From 2-01-FULL-49-10 sp041652335 (GTDB lineage Bacteria; Patescibacteriota; Kazan-3B-28; UBA10110), in contig JBAZHL010000015.1 in NCBI GenBank assembly GCA_041652335.1, positions 1 through 14,592 of the forward strand: a stretch of 14,592 bases of DNA, given 5' to 3'. The position numbers and the translations under genes were made by a program. Of this stretch, positions 1 through 5,798 are shown one piece after another. Under the pieces are notes generated by a model that saw nothing but the letters and a program-made list of their open reading frames with translations, did no database searches and was not told where the DNA came from. Within the stretch, counting starts at the first letter, position 1. Each line of letters starts with the position of its first letter.

Positions 1-9
1 CCTCCTGAC
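1..9 (-). promoter_or_regulatory. Shine-Dalgarno site of a gene beyond the left edge
   Basis: On the minus strand the last bases of the window read GTCAGGAGG, a near-perfect anti-16S match. It lies about 28-36 nt past the stop of the ABC permease, so it most likely serves another minus-strand gene whose start codon is just outside the window. The short AT-rich stretch between (10-36) holds no visible terminator, so this gene may belong to the same exporter operon. The SD match is seen directly; the gene itself is inferred. Confidence 0.6.
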
Positions 10-36
10 ATAAAATTTAAAATATAATTTCATCTA

Positions 37-1260
37 TTATTCATACCTTAAGGCGGTGATCGGATTTAGCTTGGCTGCACGACTGGCCGGATAATAGCCA
101 AACACGATCCCGATAATGGCCGACACGCTAAACGCTAACAGGACAGACACTAACGAAACTTGCGCCTGGATAATTCCAAAAACAGAAAGAATCACAGCGA
201 TTAACCAACCCAGCACGATCCCCACAAATCCACCGACGAAGGTTAGGGTAACGGCTTCGGCCAAAAACTGCAGACTGATATCTTTACTTTTAGCCCCAAT
301 GGCTTTGCGCAGGCCGATCTCTTTAGTTCTTTCTGTGACGGTAGTTAACATCATATTCATAATGCCGATACCACCGACCAACAGTGAGATACCAGCGATA
401 GCGGCTAACAACATGGTTAGGGTGGTGGCTACACTCGACGCAGTTTCGACCAGATCTGCCTGGTTCATCACGCTAAAGTCGGCTGAATCTGGATCGCTAA
501 TATTGTGGCGGTCTAATAACAGATCGGTAACGTCTTGCTGCAGGGTCTCCATACTTTTAGCATCAACGGCTTGAACGTTGATGGTGCTCACATAGCTGGC
601 TCCGGCTAATAGTCTTTGAGCTGTGGTAATTGGAACAAATATCATATCGTCCTGGCTGCCAAAACCGGTGCCGCCTTTGGCAGCGGTGAGGCCGATGATC
701 TTAAACTCTAATTTATTAATGCGAATGCTTTCCCCCACCGGGTCTACCTCTTCGCCGAATAAATCGTCCCTGACGGTTGGTCCGATCACGGCCACTCGCG
801 ACATACTACTAACATTCTGGTCGCTAATAAAGACACCCGATTCAACCTCAATATTCTTGACGGTTGGATAGGCAGCAGTTACACCATCAATTGAGGTATT
901 GGTATTCTGACCATTGCCAGTAACCTGATATCGACCGGATAGTTCCGGTGCCACCGCTTGAGCCAAAGATAAGCTGGTAGCGATCGCCTCCGCGTCATCC
1001 ACGGTCAACGTTCGAGCCGAACCGCGGCTGGAGCGAACACTTGAACCAGTTGATCTTTGAGCTCCTGGTGTCACCATAATCAAATTTGATCCGATCGATT
1101 GAATACTGGATTCGATCGAAGAGCTGGTGCCTTGGCCGATGGCAACGAGAGCGATCACCGAGCTAATACCAATGACTATGCCCAACATTGTTAAACCCGA
1201 TCTGGCCTTGTTGGCCGAGATGGCGATGTAGGTTTCTTCCATAATATCTGCCGTGGTCAT
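37..1260 (-). CDS. MacB-like ABC transporter permease (MacB_PCD + FtsX domains)
   Basis: This is the membrane subunit of a MacB/LolE-type ABC exporter, 407 aa. It has one N-terminal transmembrane helix (about residues 21-42, after the conserved RSGLTMLGIVIG), a large extracytoplasmic MacB_PCD domain (about 45-275), and three C-terminal helices of the FtsX fold (about 277-303, 330-355, 368-392). The usual segment TERTKEIGLRKAIGA follows the second helix. Unlike true MacB it has no fused ATPase; that is the adjacent gene. Start ATG is 3 nt after the ATPase stop, with no SD of its own, which suggests translational coupling. In this transporter class ATP hydrolysis in the cytoplasm drives conformational change across the membrane (mechanotransmission). 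The substrate cannot be told from sequence; peptides, antibiotics or lipids are all possible. Family assignment is firm. Confidence 0.93.
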   Translation of the reverse strand: MTTADIMEETYIAISANKARSGLTMLGIVIGISSVIALVAIGQGTSSSIESSIQSIGSNLIMVTPGAQRSTGSSVRSSRGSARTLTVDDAEAIATSLSLAQAVAPELSGRYQVTGNGQNTNTSIDGVTAAYPTVKNIEVESGVFISDQNVSSMSRVAVIGPTVRDDLFGEEVDPVGESIRINKLEFKIIGLTAAKGGTGFGSQDDMIFVPITTAQRLLAGASYVSTINVQAVDAKSMETLQQDVTDLLLDRHNISDPDSADFSVMNQADLVETASSVATTLTMLLAAIAGISLLVGGIGIMNMMLTTVTERTKEIGLRKAIGAKSKDISLQFLAEAVTLTFVGGFVGIVLGWLIAVILSVFGIIQAQVSLVSVLLAFSVSAIIGIVFGYYPASRAAKLNPITALRYE

Positions 1261-1263
1261 AGT

Positions 1264-1953
1264 TTATTTGCCCTTTTTAGTTGGTTTATCGGATAGGATC
1301 TTGCCGTCTTTGATAAAGATGATTCGATCAGCGTGCTCGGCCACATCTTGTTCGTGAGTGATCAAAATAATGGTACGGCCTTGTTTATTAAGCTGCTTAA
1401 AGGTGGCTAACACGATCTCGCCGGTCTTGGAATCTAAGTTGCCGGTTGGCTCATCCGCCAGGATCAGGGCGGGGTTATTAACTAATGCGCGAGCAATGGC
1501 CACGCGCTGGATCTGTCCTCCAGATAACTGGTTGGATTGATGAGTAAAGTGAGCTTCGTCCAGCCCGGCAGAGCGAAGAGCATCCTCGGCTCGCTGTTTG
1601 CGTTCTTCCGCGTTAACCTCCGCATAGATCAGTGGTAACATTACGTTGCGCAACACGGAGGCGCGAGGCAACAGATTAAACGACTGGAAAACAAAGCCGA
1701 TTTTGTCTTTTCTAATATCCGCTAACTCGTCATCACTCAGCGTCGAAACATCTTTTTTGTCTAACAAGTATTGACCATCGGTAGCTGTGTCCAATGCTCC
1801 CAAGATGTGCATCATGGTTGATTTGCCAGAGCCAGAAGGGCCCATAATTGCCACAAACTCACCATCTCGGATAGTAAAACTAACATCATCCAGTGCCTTA
1901 AATTTGGATTCGCCGGTTTGATACTCCTTAGTAATGTGCTTGACTTCGATCAT
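1264..1953 (-). CDS. MacB/LolD-type ABC transporter ATPase
   Basis: This is the ATP-hydrolysing subunit (229 aa) of the exporter formed with the permease downstream and the membrane-fusion protein upstream. All nucleotide-binding motifs are visible: Walker A GPSGSGKST (residues 38-46), Q-loop glutamine Q90 in GFVFQSFNLLPR, signature LSGGQ (143-147), Walker B LILADE (163-168), D-loop GNLD and switch histidine H200. The VFQSFNLLPR stretch and the DEPTGNLD sequence are typical of the LolD/MacB (FtsE-related) branch. The length is normal for a stand-alone ATPase. ATG lies 4 nt after the upstream stop codon without an SD, so expression is probably coupled within the three-gene operon. Substrate unknown. 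Confidence 0.95.
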   Translation of the reverse strand: MIEVKHITKEYQTGESKFKALDDVSFTIRDGEFVAIMGPSGSGKSTMMHILGALDTATDGQYLLDKKDVSTLSDDELADIRKDKIGFVFQSFNLLPRASVLRNVMLPLIYAEVNAEERKQRAEDALRSAGLDEAHFTHQSNQLSGGQIQRVAIARALVNNPALILADEPTGNLDSKTGEIVLATFKQLNKQGRTIILITHEQDVAEHADRIIFIKDGKILSDKPTKKGK

Positions 1954-1957
1954 GATT

Positions 1958-3751
1958 TTATTGAGGTGGCATCATCATTCCGCCGCCTCCCATACTCGGA
2001 CCCTCGGAAGCTCCGCCGAGGATACTGGAGGTAGTTGATTGCTTAGTGGTTGATTTATTGGAGCTCTTGGCTGTGGTGGTTTTTATAATTACTTGGTCAC
2101 CTTCATTGAGCCCAGACACTATTTCGGTTGAAGTATCATCGGAGCCTCCAATGGTAACCACTTGCTTTTTAACTGACCCCAACGAGATAGCCTGACCGAT
2201 CTGACTTTCTTCCACATTACTGTTTGGCACCTCAACGTAACTGACTGATCCCTGAGTTTTAACGGCCGAGCTGGGAACCACTAATACATCCTGGGTAATC
2301 GAAGTGATGATCGTGGCGCTGGCGCTCATACCGGGTTTGATCCGCTCGTCCTGAGTGTCAAATGCGATAGTGGCGTTATAGCTGACCACCCCCTGATTAG
2401 TAGTGGCGATCATATCGACAGTGGCAACCGTGCCCGAGATACTTAGATCTTCGATCGCATCAAAGGTTACGGTAGCTTTGTCGTCTTGATGAACATTAAT
2501 AATGTCCACTTCGTTCAACGATATGTCGACTAAACTCTGGGTGGTGATAATAGTGGCAACCGCTGTGCCAGAAGAGGCGCTATCGCCTTTTTTAACATTT
2601 ACAGCAGCGATCATTCCATCAAACGGCGCGCGAATAGAATAGTCCGCTAAATTTCTCTGGGCGTTGTAAAGTGAGTTTTTACGTTGTGAGACAGTTAACT
2701 GCGCCGAGTCTAAATCTAAGGAGTTATCGCCTTCTTCCTGAAGGTCAGTCAGTGCTTCCGTCTTATCAACTAACGAAGATTTGCCGGTGCTAATAGAACT
2801 TTTGTTATTAAGTAATGAAGACAAATGAGAATTAGCCTTGCTGGTGTAGGAGGCGATGCTACTGCGGTGGGTAGCAAGCGAGCTCGGCACAAACCCCTCA
2901 CGACCGGCCACTTGGTTGTTAACAAAGTTCAAAAAGTTATCTACATTTTTGACAGCATCAGAAATTAGTTTAGCCGTGTCATATGTCTCCAATAATAACT
3001 CTTCGACTTCTTCCGTATCGGAGTATCGGCTAAGTGCCTTGTAATCGAGGAAATTTTTGTCGTAAGCGGTTTTGGCCGTATCGTAACTGCTGACCACGCT
3101 ATCGTAATAGGCAATGGCGTTGGTATCAAAGTTATTGGCCAGATCGTAGTAGTAGTAGAAATTTTGCCGCCCCGGTGAGTAGGTTGTGCCATACAATATG
3201 TCGGTCACCCCAGACATAACATTGGGCAGATCCAAAAACGCGTTGGAGATAGCCGTAAAGGCATCATCGTACGTTCTGGTCAGACTATCCTGAGCTTGTT
3301 CAACCGCATCCTTGGCATCCTCTAAAGAATCCACACTGGAGGATTTGACCTTCTCCAGGGATAGCTCAGCCGACCGCAGGCTAAGAGTGGCTTCCCGAAC
3401 CGCCTGGGCAGCATCGCTGGCATCTAACTGTACCAACAAAGCGCCGGATTTTACCGACTGACCCTGAACCACCTTAACCGCCGTCACATCGCCAGAAGCC
3501 TTGGGTTTAATCTCGACTTGCTGTGAGGCTGATACCTGTCCGCTTCCAGATACGGTCGACATAATCGTCCCCTTGGCTACTGTGCCCACAGTGTAGGTGA
3601 CCACCTGACTGCCGTTGGCGATGGTGCGGCCGATGCCCCAGATGGCTAAGACTACCACTGCGATCACCGCGGCGCTGATCAGCTTATGCTTGATGGCATA
3701 ATGCTTAACCTTTTTGACCCCCTCTTTAAGATGAGAAAGAGATAATTTCAT
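1958..3751 (-). CDS. MacA/HlyD-like periplasmic adaptor (membrane fusion protein)
   Basis: This 597-aa adaptor is first in the ABC exporter operon. It has a basic N-terminus and one transmembrane anchor (about residues 24-46, ending AIWGIGRTIA). The first half of a lipoyl/barrel-sandwich domain follows (about 55-112, IKPKASGDVTAVKVVQGQSV); the second half (about 372-410) contains IRAPFDGMIAAVNVKKGD. Beta-barrel and membrane-proximal domains lie at about 412-560. The segment between the lipoyl halves is about 250 residues, much longer than in typical MacA, rich in Tyr, Ser, Asp and Asn, with heptad-like ends (135-160 and 335-370). The C-terminus is low complexity, Gly- and Met-rich (GGGGMMMPPQ). 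No SD precedes the ATG. A terminator upstream (3830-3860) implies that a promoter for the operon lies within 3752-3830. No outer-membrane TolC partner is seen here. Confidence 0.88.
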   Translation of the reverse strand: MKLSLSHLKEGVKKVKHYAIKHKLISAAVIAVVVLAIWGIGRTIANGSQVVTYTVGTVAKGTIMSTVSGSGQVSASQQVEIKPKASGDVTAVKVVQGQSVKSGALLVQLDASDAAQAVREATLSLRSAELSLEKVKSSSVDSLEDAKDAVEQAQDSLTRTYDDAFTAISNAFLDLPNVMSGVTDILYGTTYSPGRQNFYYYYDLANNFDTNAIAYYDSVVSSYDTAKTAYDKNFLDYKALSRYSDTEEVEELLLETYDTAKLISDAVKNVDNFLNFVNNQVAGREGFVPSSLATHRSSIASYTSKANSHLSSLLNNKSSISTGKSSLVDKTEALTDLQEEGDNSLDLDSAQLTVSQRKNSLYNAQRNLADYSIRAPFDGMIAAVNVKKGDSASSGTAVATIITTQSLVDISLNEVDIINVHQDDKATVTFDAIEDLSISGTVATVDMIATTNQGVVSYNATIAFDTQDERIKPGMSASATIITSITQDVLVVPSSAVKTQGSVSYVEVPNSNVEESQIGQAISLGSVKKQVVTIGGSDDTSTEIVSGLNEGDQVIIKTTTAKSSNKSTTKQSTTSSILGGASEGPSMGGGGMMMPPQ

Positions 3752-3783
3752 ACAATTAATAAATAAACTCTATAACGACCCGC

Positions 3784-3809
3784 TCTCAGTCTGGATAAAC
3801 AAACTGAGA
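3784..3809. repeat. Small inverted repeat in the leader of the exporter operon
   Basis: The sequences TCTCAGT (3784-3790) and ACTGAGA (3803-3809) form a 7-bp inverted repeat with a 12-base spacer. A further copy of CTGAGA at 3815-3820 could compete for pairing. It lies between the cupin terminator and the start of the adaptor gene at 3751, where the exporter promoter must be, so it could be an operator or part of a leader hairpin. No T-run follows on either strand, so it is not an intrinsic terminator. Its role is a guess; the repeat itself is plain. Confidence 0.4.
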
Positions 3810-3829
3810 AGATGCTGAGATTAAACATA

Positions 3830-3860
3830 GAAAAACGGCTCCGATAGTTCAGAGCCGTTT
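3830..3860 (-). terminator. Rho-independent terminator after the cupin gene
   Basis: On the minus strand a perfect 9-bp stem AAACGGCTC / GAGCCGTTT with a 10-base loop is followed by TTTTTC-like U-rich sequence. It begins 18 nt after the cupin stop codon. Stem, loop size and T-run are textbook for intrinsic termination, and it separates the cupin gene from the exporter operon. Confidence 0.85.
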
Positions 3861-3878
3861 CGATCAGGATAAGATTGC

Positions 3879-4274
3879 TTATTCGGTGGTTTTTCCGTCA
3901 AATTCCTCGGGCTGGGCTATCGCGTCAGCCTTAGTGCTGCGAATCGTGCCATCGATATGCTCTGGTGGAGAGTAGAGGGTGTAAAGTTTAAGCGGGGTAG
4001 TGCCAGTGTTAACTACATTGTGATTAGCTCCGGCTGGGATGATCACCCCAAATCCGTCAGCTACTTCATGCTCGACGCCATCGATTGTGACCTTGCCGGA
4101 TCCTTCATCAAACCGGAAGAACTGATCGACCGTTTGATGCACTTCAGCCCCGATCTCTTCACCTGGTTGCAGCGTCATTAACACCAACTGAGTGTAGTGG
4201 CCGGTGTATAGTACCCGGCGAAAATCAGTGTTGGCCACCGTCTCCTGCTCTAAATCAATCACATATCCCTTCAT
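3879..4274 (-). CDS. Single-domain cupin protein
   Basis: This 131-aa cupin_2 protein resembles the mannose-6-phosphate-isomerase-like small cupins. The two cupin motifs are visible: PGEEIGAEVHQTVDQFF (residues 37-53) and PAGANHNVVNTG (80-91). Probable metal ligands are E44, H46, Q51 or D50, and H85. The usual first histidine of HxH is a glutamate (EVH), as in many members of this subgroup. The conserved YSPPEH and TKADA segments follow. No signal peptide or membrane segment is present, so it should be cytoplasmic. The start is well supported: GGAAGGAG precedes the ATG by 5-6 nt. It appears monocistronic, between the palindromic repeat at 4288-4349 and its own terminator. Enzyme activity and substrate cannot be assigned; sugar or small-molecule binding or isomerisation is possible. 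Confidence 0.88.
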   Translation of the reverse strand: MKGYVIDLEQETVANTDFRRVLYTGHYTQLVLMTLQPGEEIGAEVHQTVDQFFRFDEGSGKVTIDGVEHEVADGFGVIIPAGANHNVVNTGTTPLKLYTLYSPPEHIDGTIRSTKADAIAQPEEFDGKTTE

Positions 4275-4279
4275 AGTTT

Positions 4280-4286
4280 CTCCTTC
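4280..4286 (-). promoter_or_regulatory. Strong ribosome binding site of the cupin gene
   Basis: The minus strand reads GAAGGAG then AAACT and ATG, a strong Shine-Dalgarno match at good spacing. It fixes the start at 4274. It stands out because most genes in this window rely on coupling and show no SD, which fits the cupin being transcribed alone. Confidence 0.65.
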
Positions 4287-4287
4287 C

Positions 4288-4349
4288 CTGTCATCCTGAG
4301 CGTAGTCGAAGGATCTATCCAGATTCCTCCACTTCGGTCGGAATGACAG
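4288..4349. repeat. 62-bp imperfect palindromic intergenic repeat
   Basis: The left arm starts CTGTCATCCTGAGCGTAG and the right arm ends GGTCGGAATGACAG. The arms (about 29 nt each) are imperfect reverse complements around a short centre near ATCTATCCAGAT. It fills most of the gap between the DedA stop and the cupin start. From memory, repeats built on TGTCATCCTGAGCG.. and ..CGGAATGACA occur in many unrelated bacterial genomes as dispersed hairpin elements. It could act as a transcriptional barrier or mRNA 3'-end stabiliser. The palindrome is seen directly; family membership is recollection. Confidence 0.75.
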
Positions 4350-4356
4350 ATTATAT

Positions 4357-4986
4357 TTATGGTTTTGAATAGCGTTCTCTAATCAAATGCCAAACAGGCG
4401 GAATAAAAGAAACAACGATAATACCGATGACTATCAGATGAATATAGTCGCTTATCCCGGGAATAATTTTGACCAGATAGTATCCCGCCAAAGTCATTAA
4501 TAAAGTCCAGAGCAATCCGCCAAGGACATTATAGAGCACAAAGATTCTATAATTCATCCGCCCGATCCCAGCTACAATCGGGACAAAGGTCCTAATTATT
4601 GGAATAAATCGGGCCATAACGACAGTCATTGGACCGTATTGCTCGTAAAAATTATGGGCGCGGATTAGATTTTTTTTATGGAACAACAGCGAGTCTTCTC
4701 GCTTGAACAACTTAGGTCCCACCGTTTTGCCAAAGGCGTAACCGACGTTATCCCCGACTACCGCCCCAACAAAGATAATAATTAGCAGAGCCCCGATCTG
4801 CAGATATCCCTGTGAGGCCAGCACCCCAGCCGTAAACAATAAACTATCGCCAGGTAAAAAGAAGCCAATAAATAATCCTGATTCAGCAAACACGATGCCA
4901 AATACCCCCAGGTATCCGATGGCCTTGATCAACTCAATTAGATTTTCGCCAGAAAACCAATCCACAGGTCTTATTATACCTGACAT
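4357..4986 (-). CDS. DedA family (SNARE-associated/VTT domain) membrane protein
   Basis: This is a DedA-family integral membrane protein of 209 aa, the normal family length. Hallmarks seen are ESGLFIGFFLPGDSLLFTAG (residues about 35-54) with the conserved E and the G-x-x-x-P-G-D loop, and MARFIPIIRTFVPIVAGIGRM (about 124-144) carrying the conserved R-x3-P-x2-R. A GLLWTLLMTLAGYYL helix and a basic C-terminal end follow. Known DedA relatives act as proton-dependent carriers, including recycling of undecaprenyl phosphate or phosphatidylethanolamine flipping, and are needed for envelope integrity. The precise substrate here is inference. ATG is 3 nt after the regulator stop and has no SD, so it looks translationally coupled as last gene of the DUF2178-Xre-DedA operon. 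An in-frame GTG at codon 8 is a less likely start. Confidence 0.92.
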   Translation of the reverse strand: MSGIIRPVDWFSGENLIELIKAIGYLGVFGIVFAESGLFIGFFLPGDSLLFTAGVLASQGYLQIGALLIIIFVGAVVGDNVGYAFGKTVGPKLFKREDSLLFHKKNLIRAHNFYEQYGPMTVVMARFIPIIRTFVPIVAGIGRMNYRIFVLYNVLGGLLWTLLMTLAGYYLVKIIPGISDYIHLIVIGIIVVSFIPPVWHLIRERYSKP

Positions 4987-4989
4987 AGG

Positions 4990-5181
4990 TTATTTAAGGC
5001 CGAACAGCTCTGGAATGGTGGTTTTTAGGGCCTTGGCCACACCGTGAGCTAAGTTAAGTGATGGGTTGTATTTGCCCTGCTCCAGAAACACGATGGTTTC
5101 TCGACGAACACCAACCAATTTGGCCAGCTCGTCTTGGGTGATGTTTAACTTAAGCCTGAATTGTTTGATCTTGTTAGCCAT
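4990..5181 (-). CDS. Small Xre-type helix-turn-helix regulator
   Basis: This 63-aa protein is almost entirely one HTH_3/Cro-CI domain. ITQDELAKLVGV (about residues 14-25) forms helices 2-3, RRETIVFLEQGKYNPSLNLA follows, and the domain ends KTTIPELFGL. Stand-alone proteins of this size and pattern are common DNA-binding repressors encoded beside a small membrane protein. Here the gene starts 4 nt after the DUF2178 gene and ends 3 nt before dedA. The palindrome at 5745-5785 that overlaps the operon promoter is the obvious candidate binding site, so autoregulation is likely, though this is inferred from position only. Confidence 0.9.
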   Translation of the reverse strand: MANKIKQFRLKLNITQDELAKLVGVRRETIVFLEQGKYNPSLNLAHGVAKALKTTIPELFGLK

Positions 5182-5185
5182 ATGA

Positions 5186-5734
5186 TTATTGTTGGCAGAC
5201 AGCAGTTGGCATCGGAGCGTCTGGATGGCCGTGCTCTACCCATTGACCGTTTTGGCAGACCCAGTCATCTTCACCACTAAAAAAACGCAGGCCCATTAAG
5301 ATAAATGCCAGAATAATCACTACACCAACCACCAAGTAGTAGGTTTTGGTGGGCATTAGACGAATTCGGTTGTAGTAGCGAAACAACAACGAATACAGCA
5401 GCATCAAACCACAGACCGAATACGCTAACACATAAGCGACAACCTCAAATACCGGGTTGAGCGCTTTCTCGTAGAGTAAAACGAACATAGTTACGATCGC
5501 CACCCAACTAAAGATCTGAATCGCCCAGCGAGCAGCATGCCCACCGGTTTCGTAATCGCGCTCATCAGCAATCACTTCTTTTACCCTGCCTCTGGCCCAA
5601 AATAGAATTACTGAGAGAACCGTAACGCTGATCAAGGGGATCAGATAGTTCTCCACCGTTATACTATAGCCAACCAGTATGCCGACGATGATGGCCGAGA
5701 CCATCTTTAGGGTTTGGAACTGTTTGAGAGACAT
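5186..5734 (-). CDS. DUF2178-like membrane protein with C-terminal Cys motif
   Basis: A predicted membrane protein of 182 aa with four or five hydrophobic segments (about residues 10-25, 29-46, 70-88, 96-117, 132-149). After the second is the signature RVKEVIADERD (50-60); the DERD motif and the pairing with a small Xre regulator match the DUF2178 family. The last 30 residues form a soluble tail with two cysteines, C160 and C180, around NGQWVEHGHPDAPMPTA. I recall similar W-C-x-NG-x-W-V-x-HG-x-P tails at the C-termini of unrelated small membrane proteins in CPR bacteria and archaea. Function is unknown; the arrangement resembles a membrane sensor that modulates its neighbouring regulator, which is speculative. 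First gene of its operon, with the start about 25 nt downstream of the predicted transcription start. No clear SD. Confidence 0.8.
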   Translation of the reverse strand: MSLKQFQTLKMVSAIIVGILVGYSITVENYLIPLISVTVLSVILFWARGRVKEVIADERDYETGGHAARWAIQIFSWVAIVTMFVLLYEKALNPVFEVVAYVLAYSVCGLMLLYSLLFRYYNRIRLMPTKTYYLVVGVVIILAFILMGLRFFSGEDDWVCQNGQWVEHGHPDAPMPTAVCQQ

Positions 5735-5744
5735 AGTTAATAGT

Positions 5745-5785
5745 GTTAGAAATATACAACAATTACAATGTTATACATTTCTAAC
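5745..5785. promoter_or_regulatory. 41-bp palindromic operator over the DUF2178-Xre-dedA promoter
   Basis: The outer half-sites are perfect 9-mers, GTTAGAAAT (5745-5753) and ATTTCTAAC (5777-5785), and the inner parts continue the dyad with a few mismatches around a centre near 5765. The dyad covers the -10 element and the likely transcription start. A symmetric site of this length in front of an operon that encodes an Xre-type repressor is best read as the operator of that repressor. It has no T-run after it and is not a terminator. Confidence 0.75.
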
Positions 5786-5796
5786 ATTGGTGTCAA
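5768..5796 (-). promoter_or_regulatory. Sigma-70-type promoter of the DUF2178-Xre-dedA operon
   Basis: On the minus strand a consensus -35 TTGACA (5791-5796) is followed after 17 bp by TAACAT (5768-5773); an alternative -10, TATAAC, begins two bases earlier. The -35 lies immediately after the DUF2207 stop codon (5799-5801). The operator palindrome overlaps the -10, so a bound repressor would block RNA polymerase. This is the clearest promoter in the window. Confidence 0.75.
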
Positions 5797-5798
5797 CC

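Noticed and set aside
116..871. Two plus-strand open frames inside the ABC permease
   Set aside because: Both mirror the minus-strand permease, whose domain structure and operon position are clear; the antisense products have no recognisable features.
37..3751. Bacteriocin or antibiotic self-immunity system around the ABC exporter
   Set aside because: No precursor peptide, modification enzyme or peptidase domain is present next to it; MacAB-like cassettes alone do not show this.
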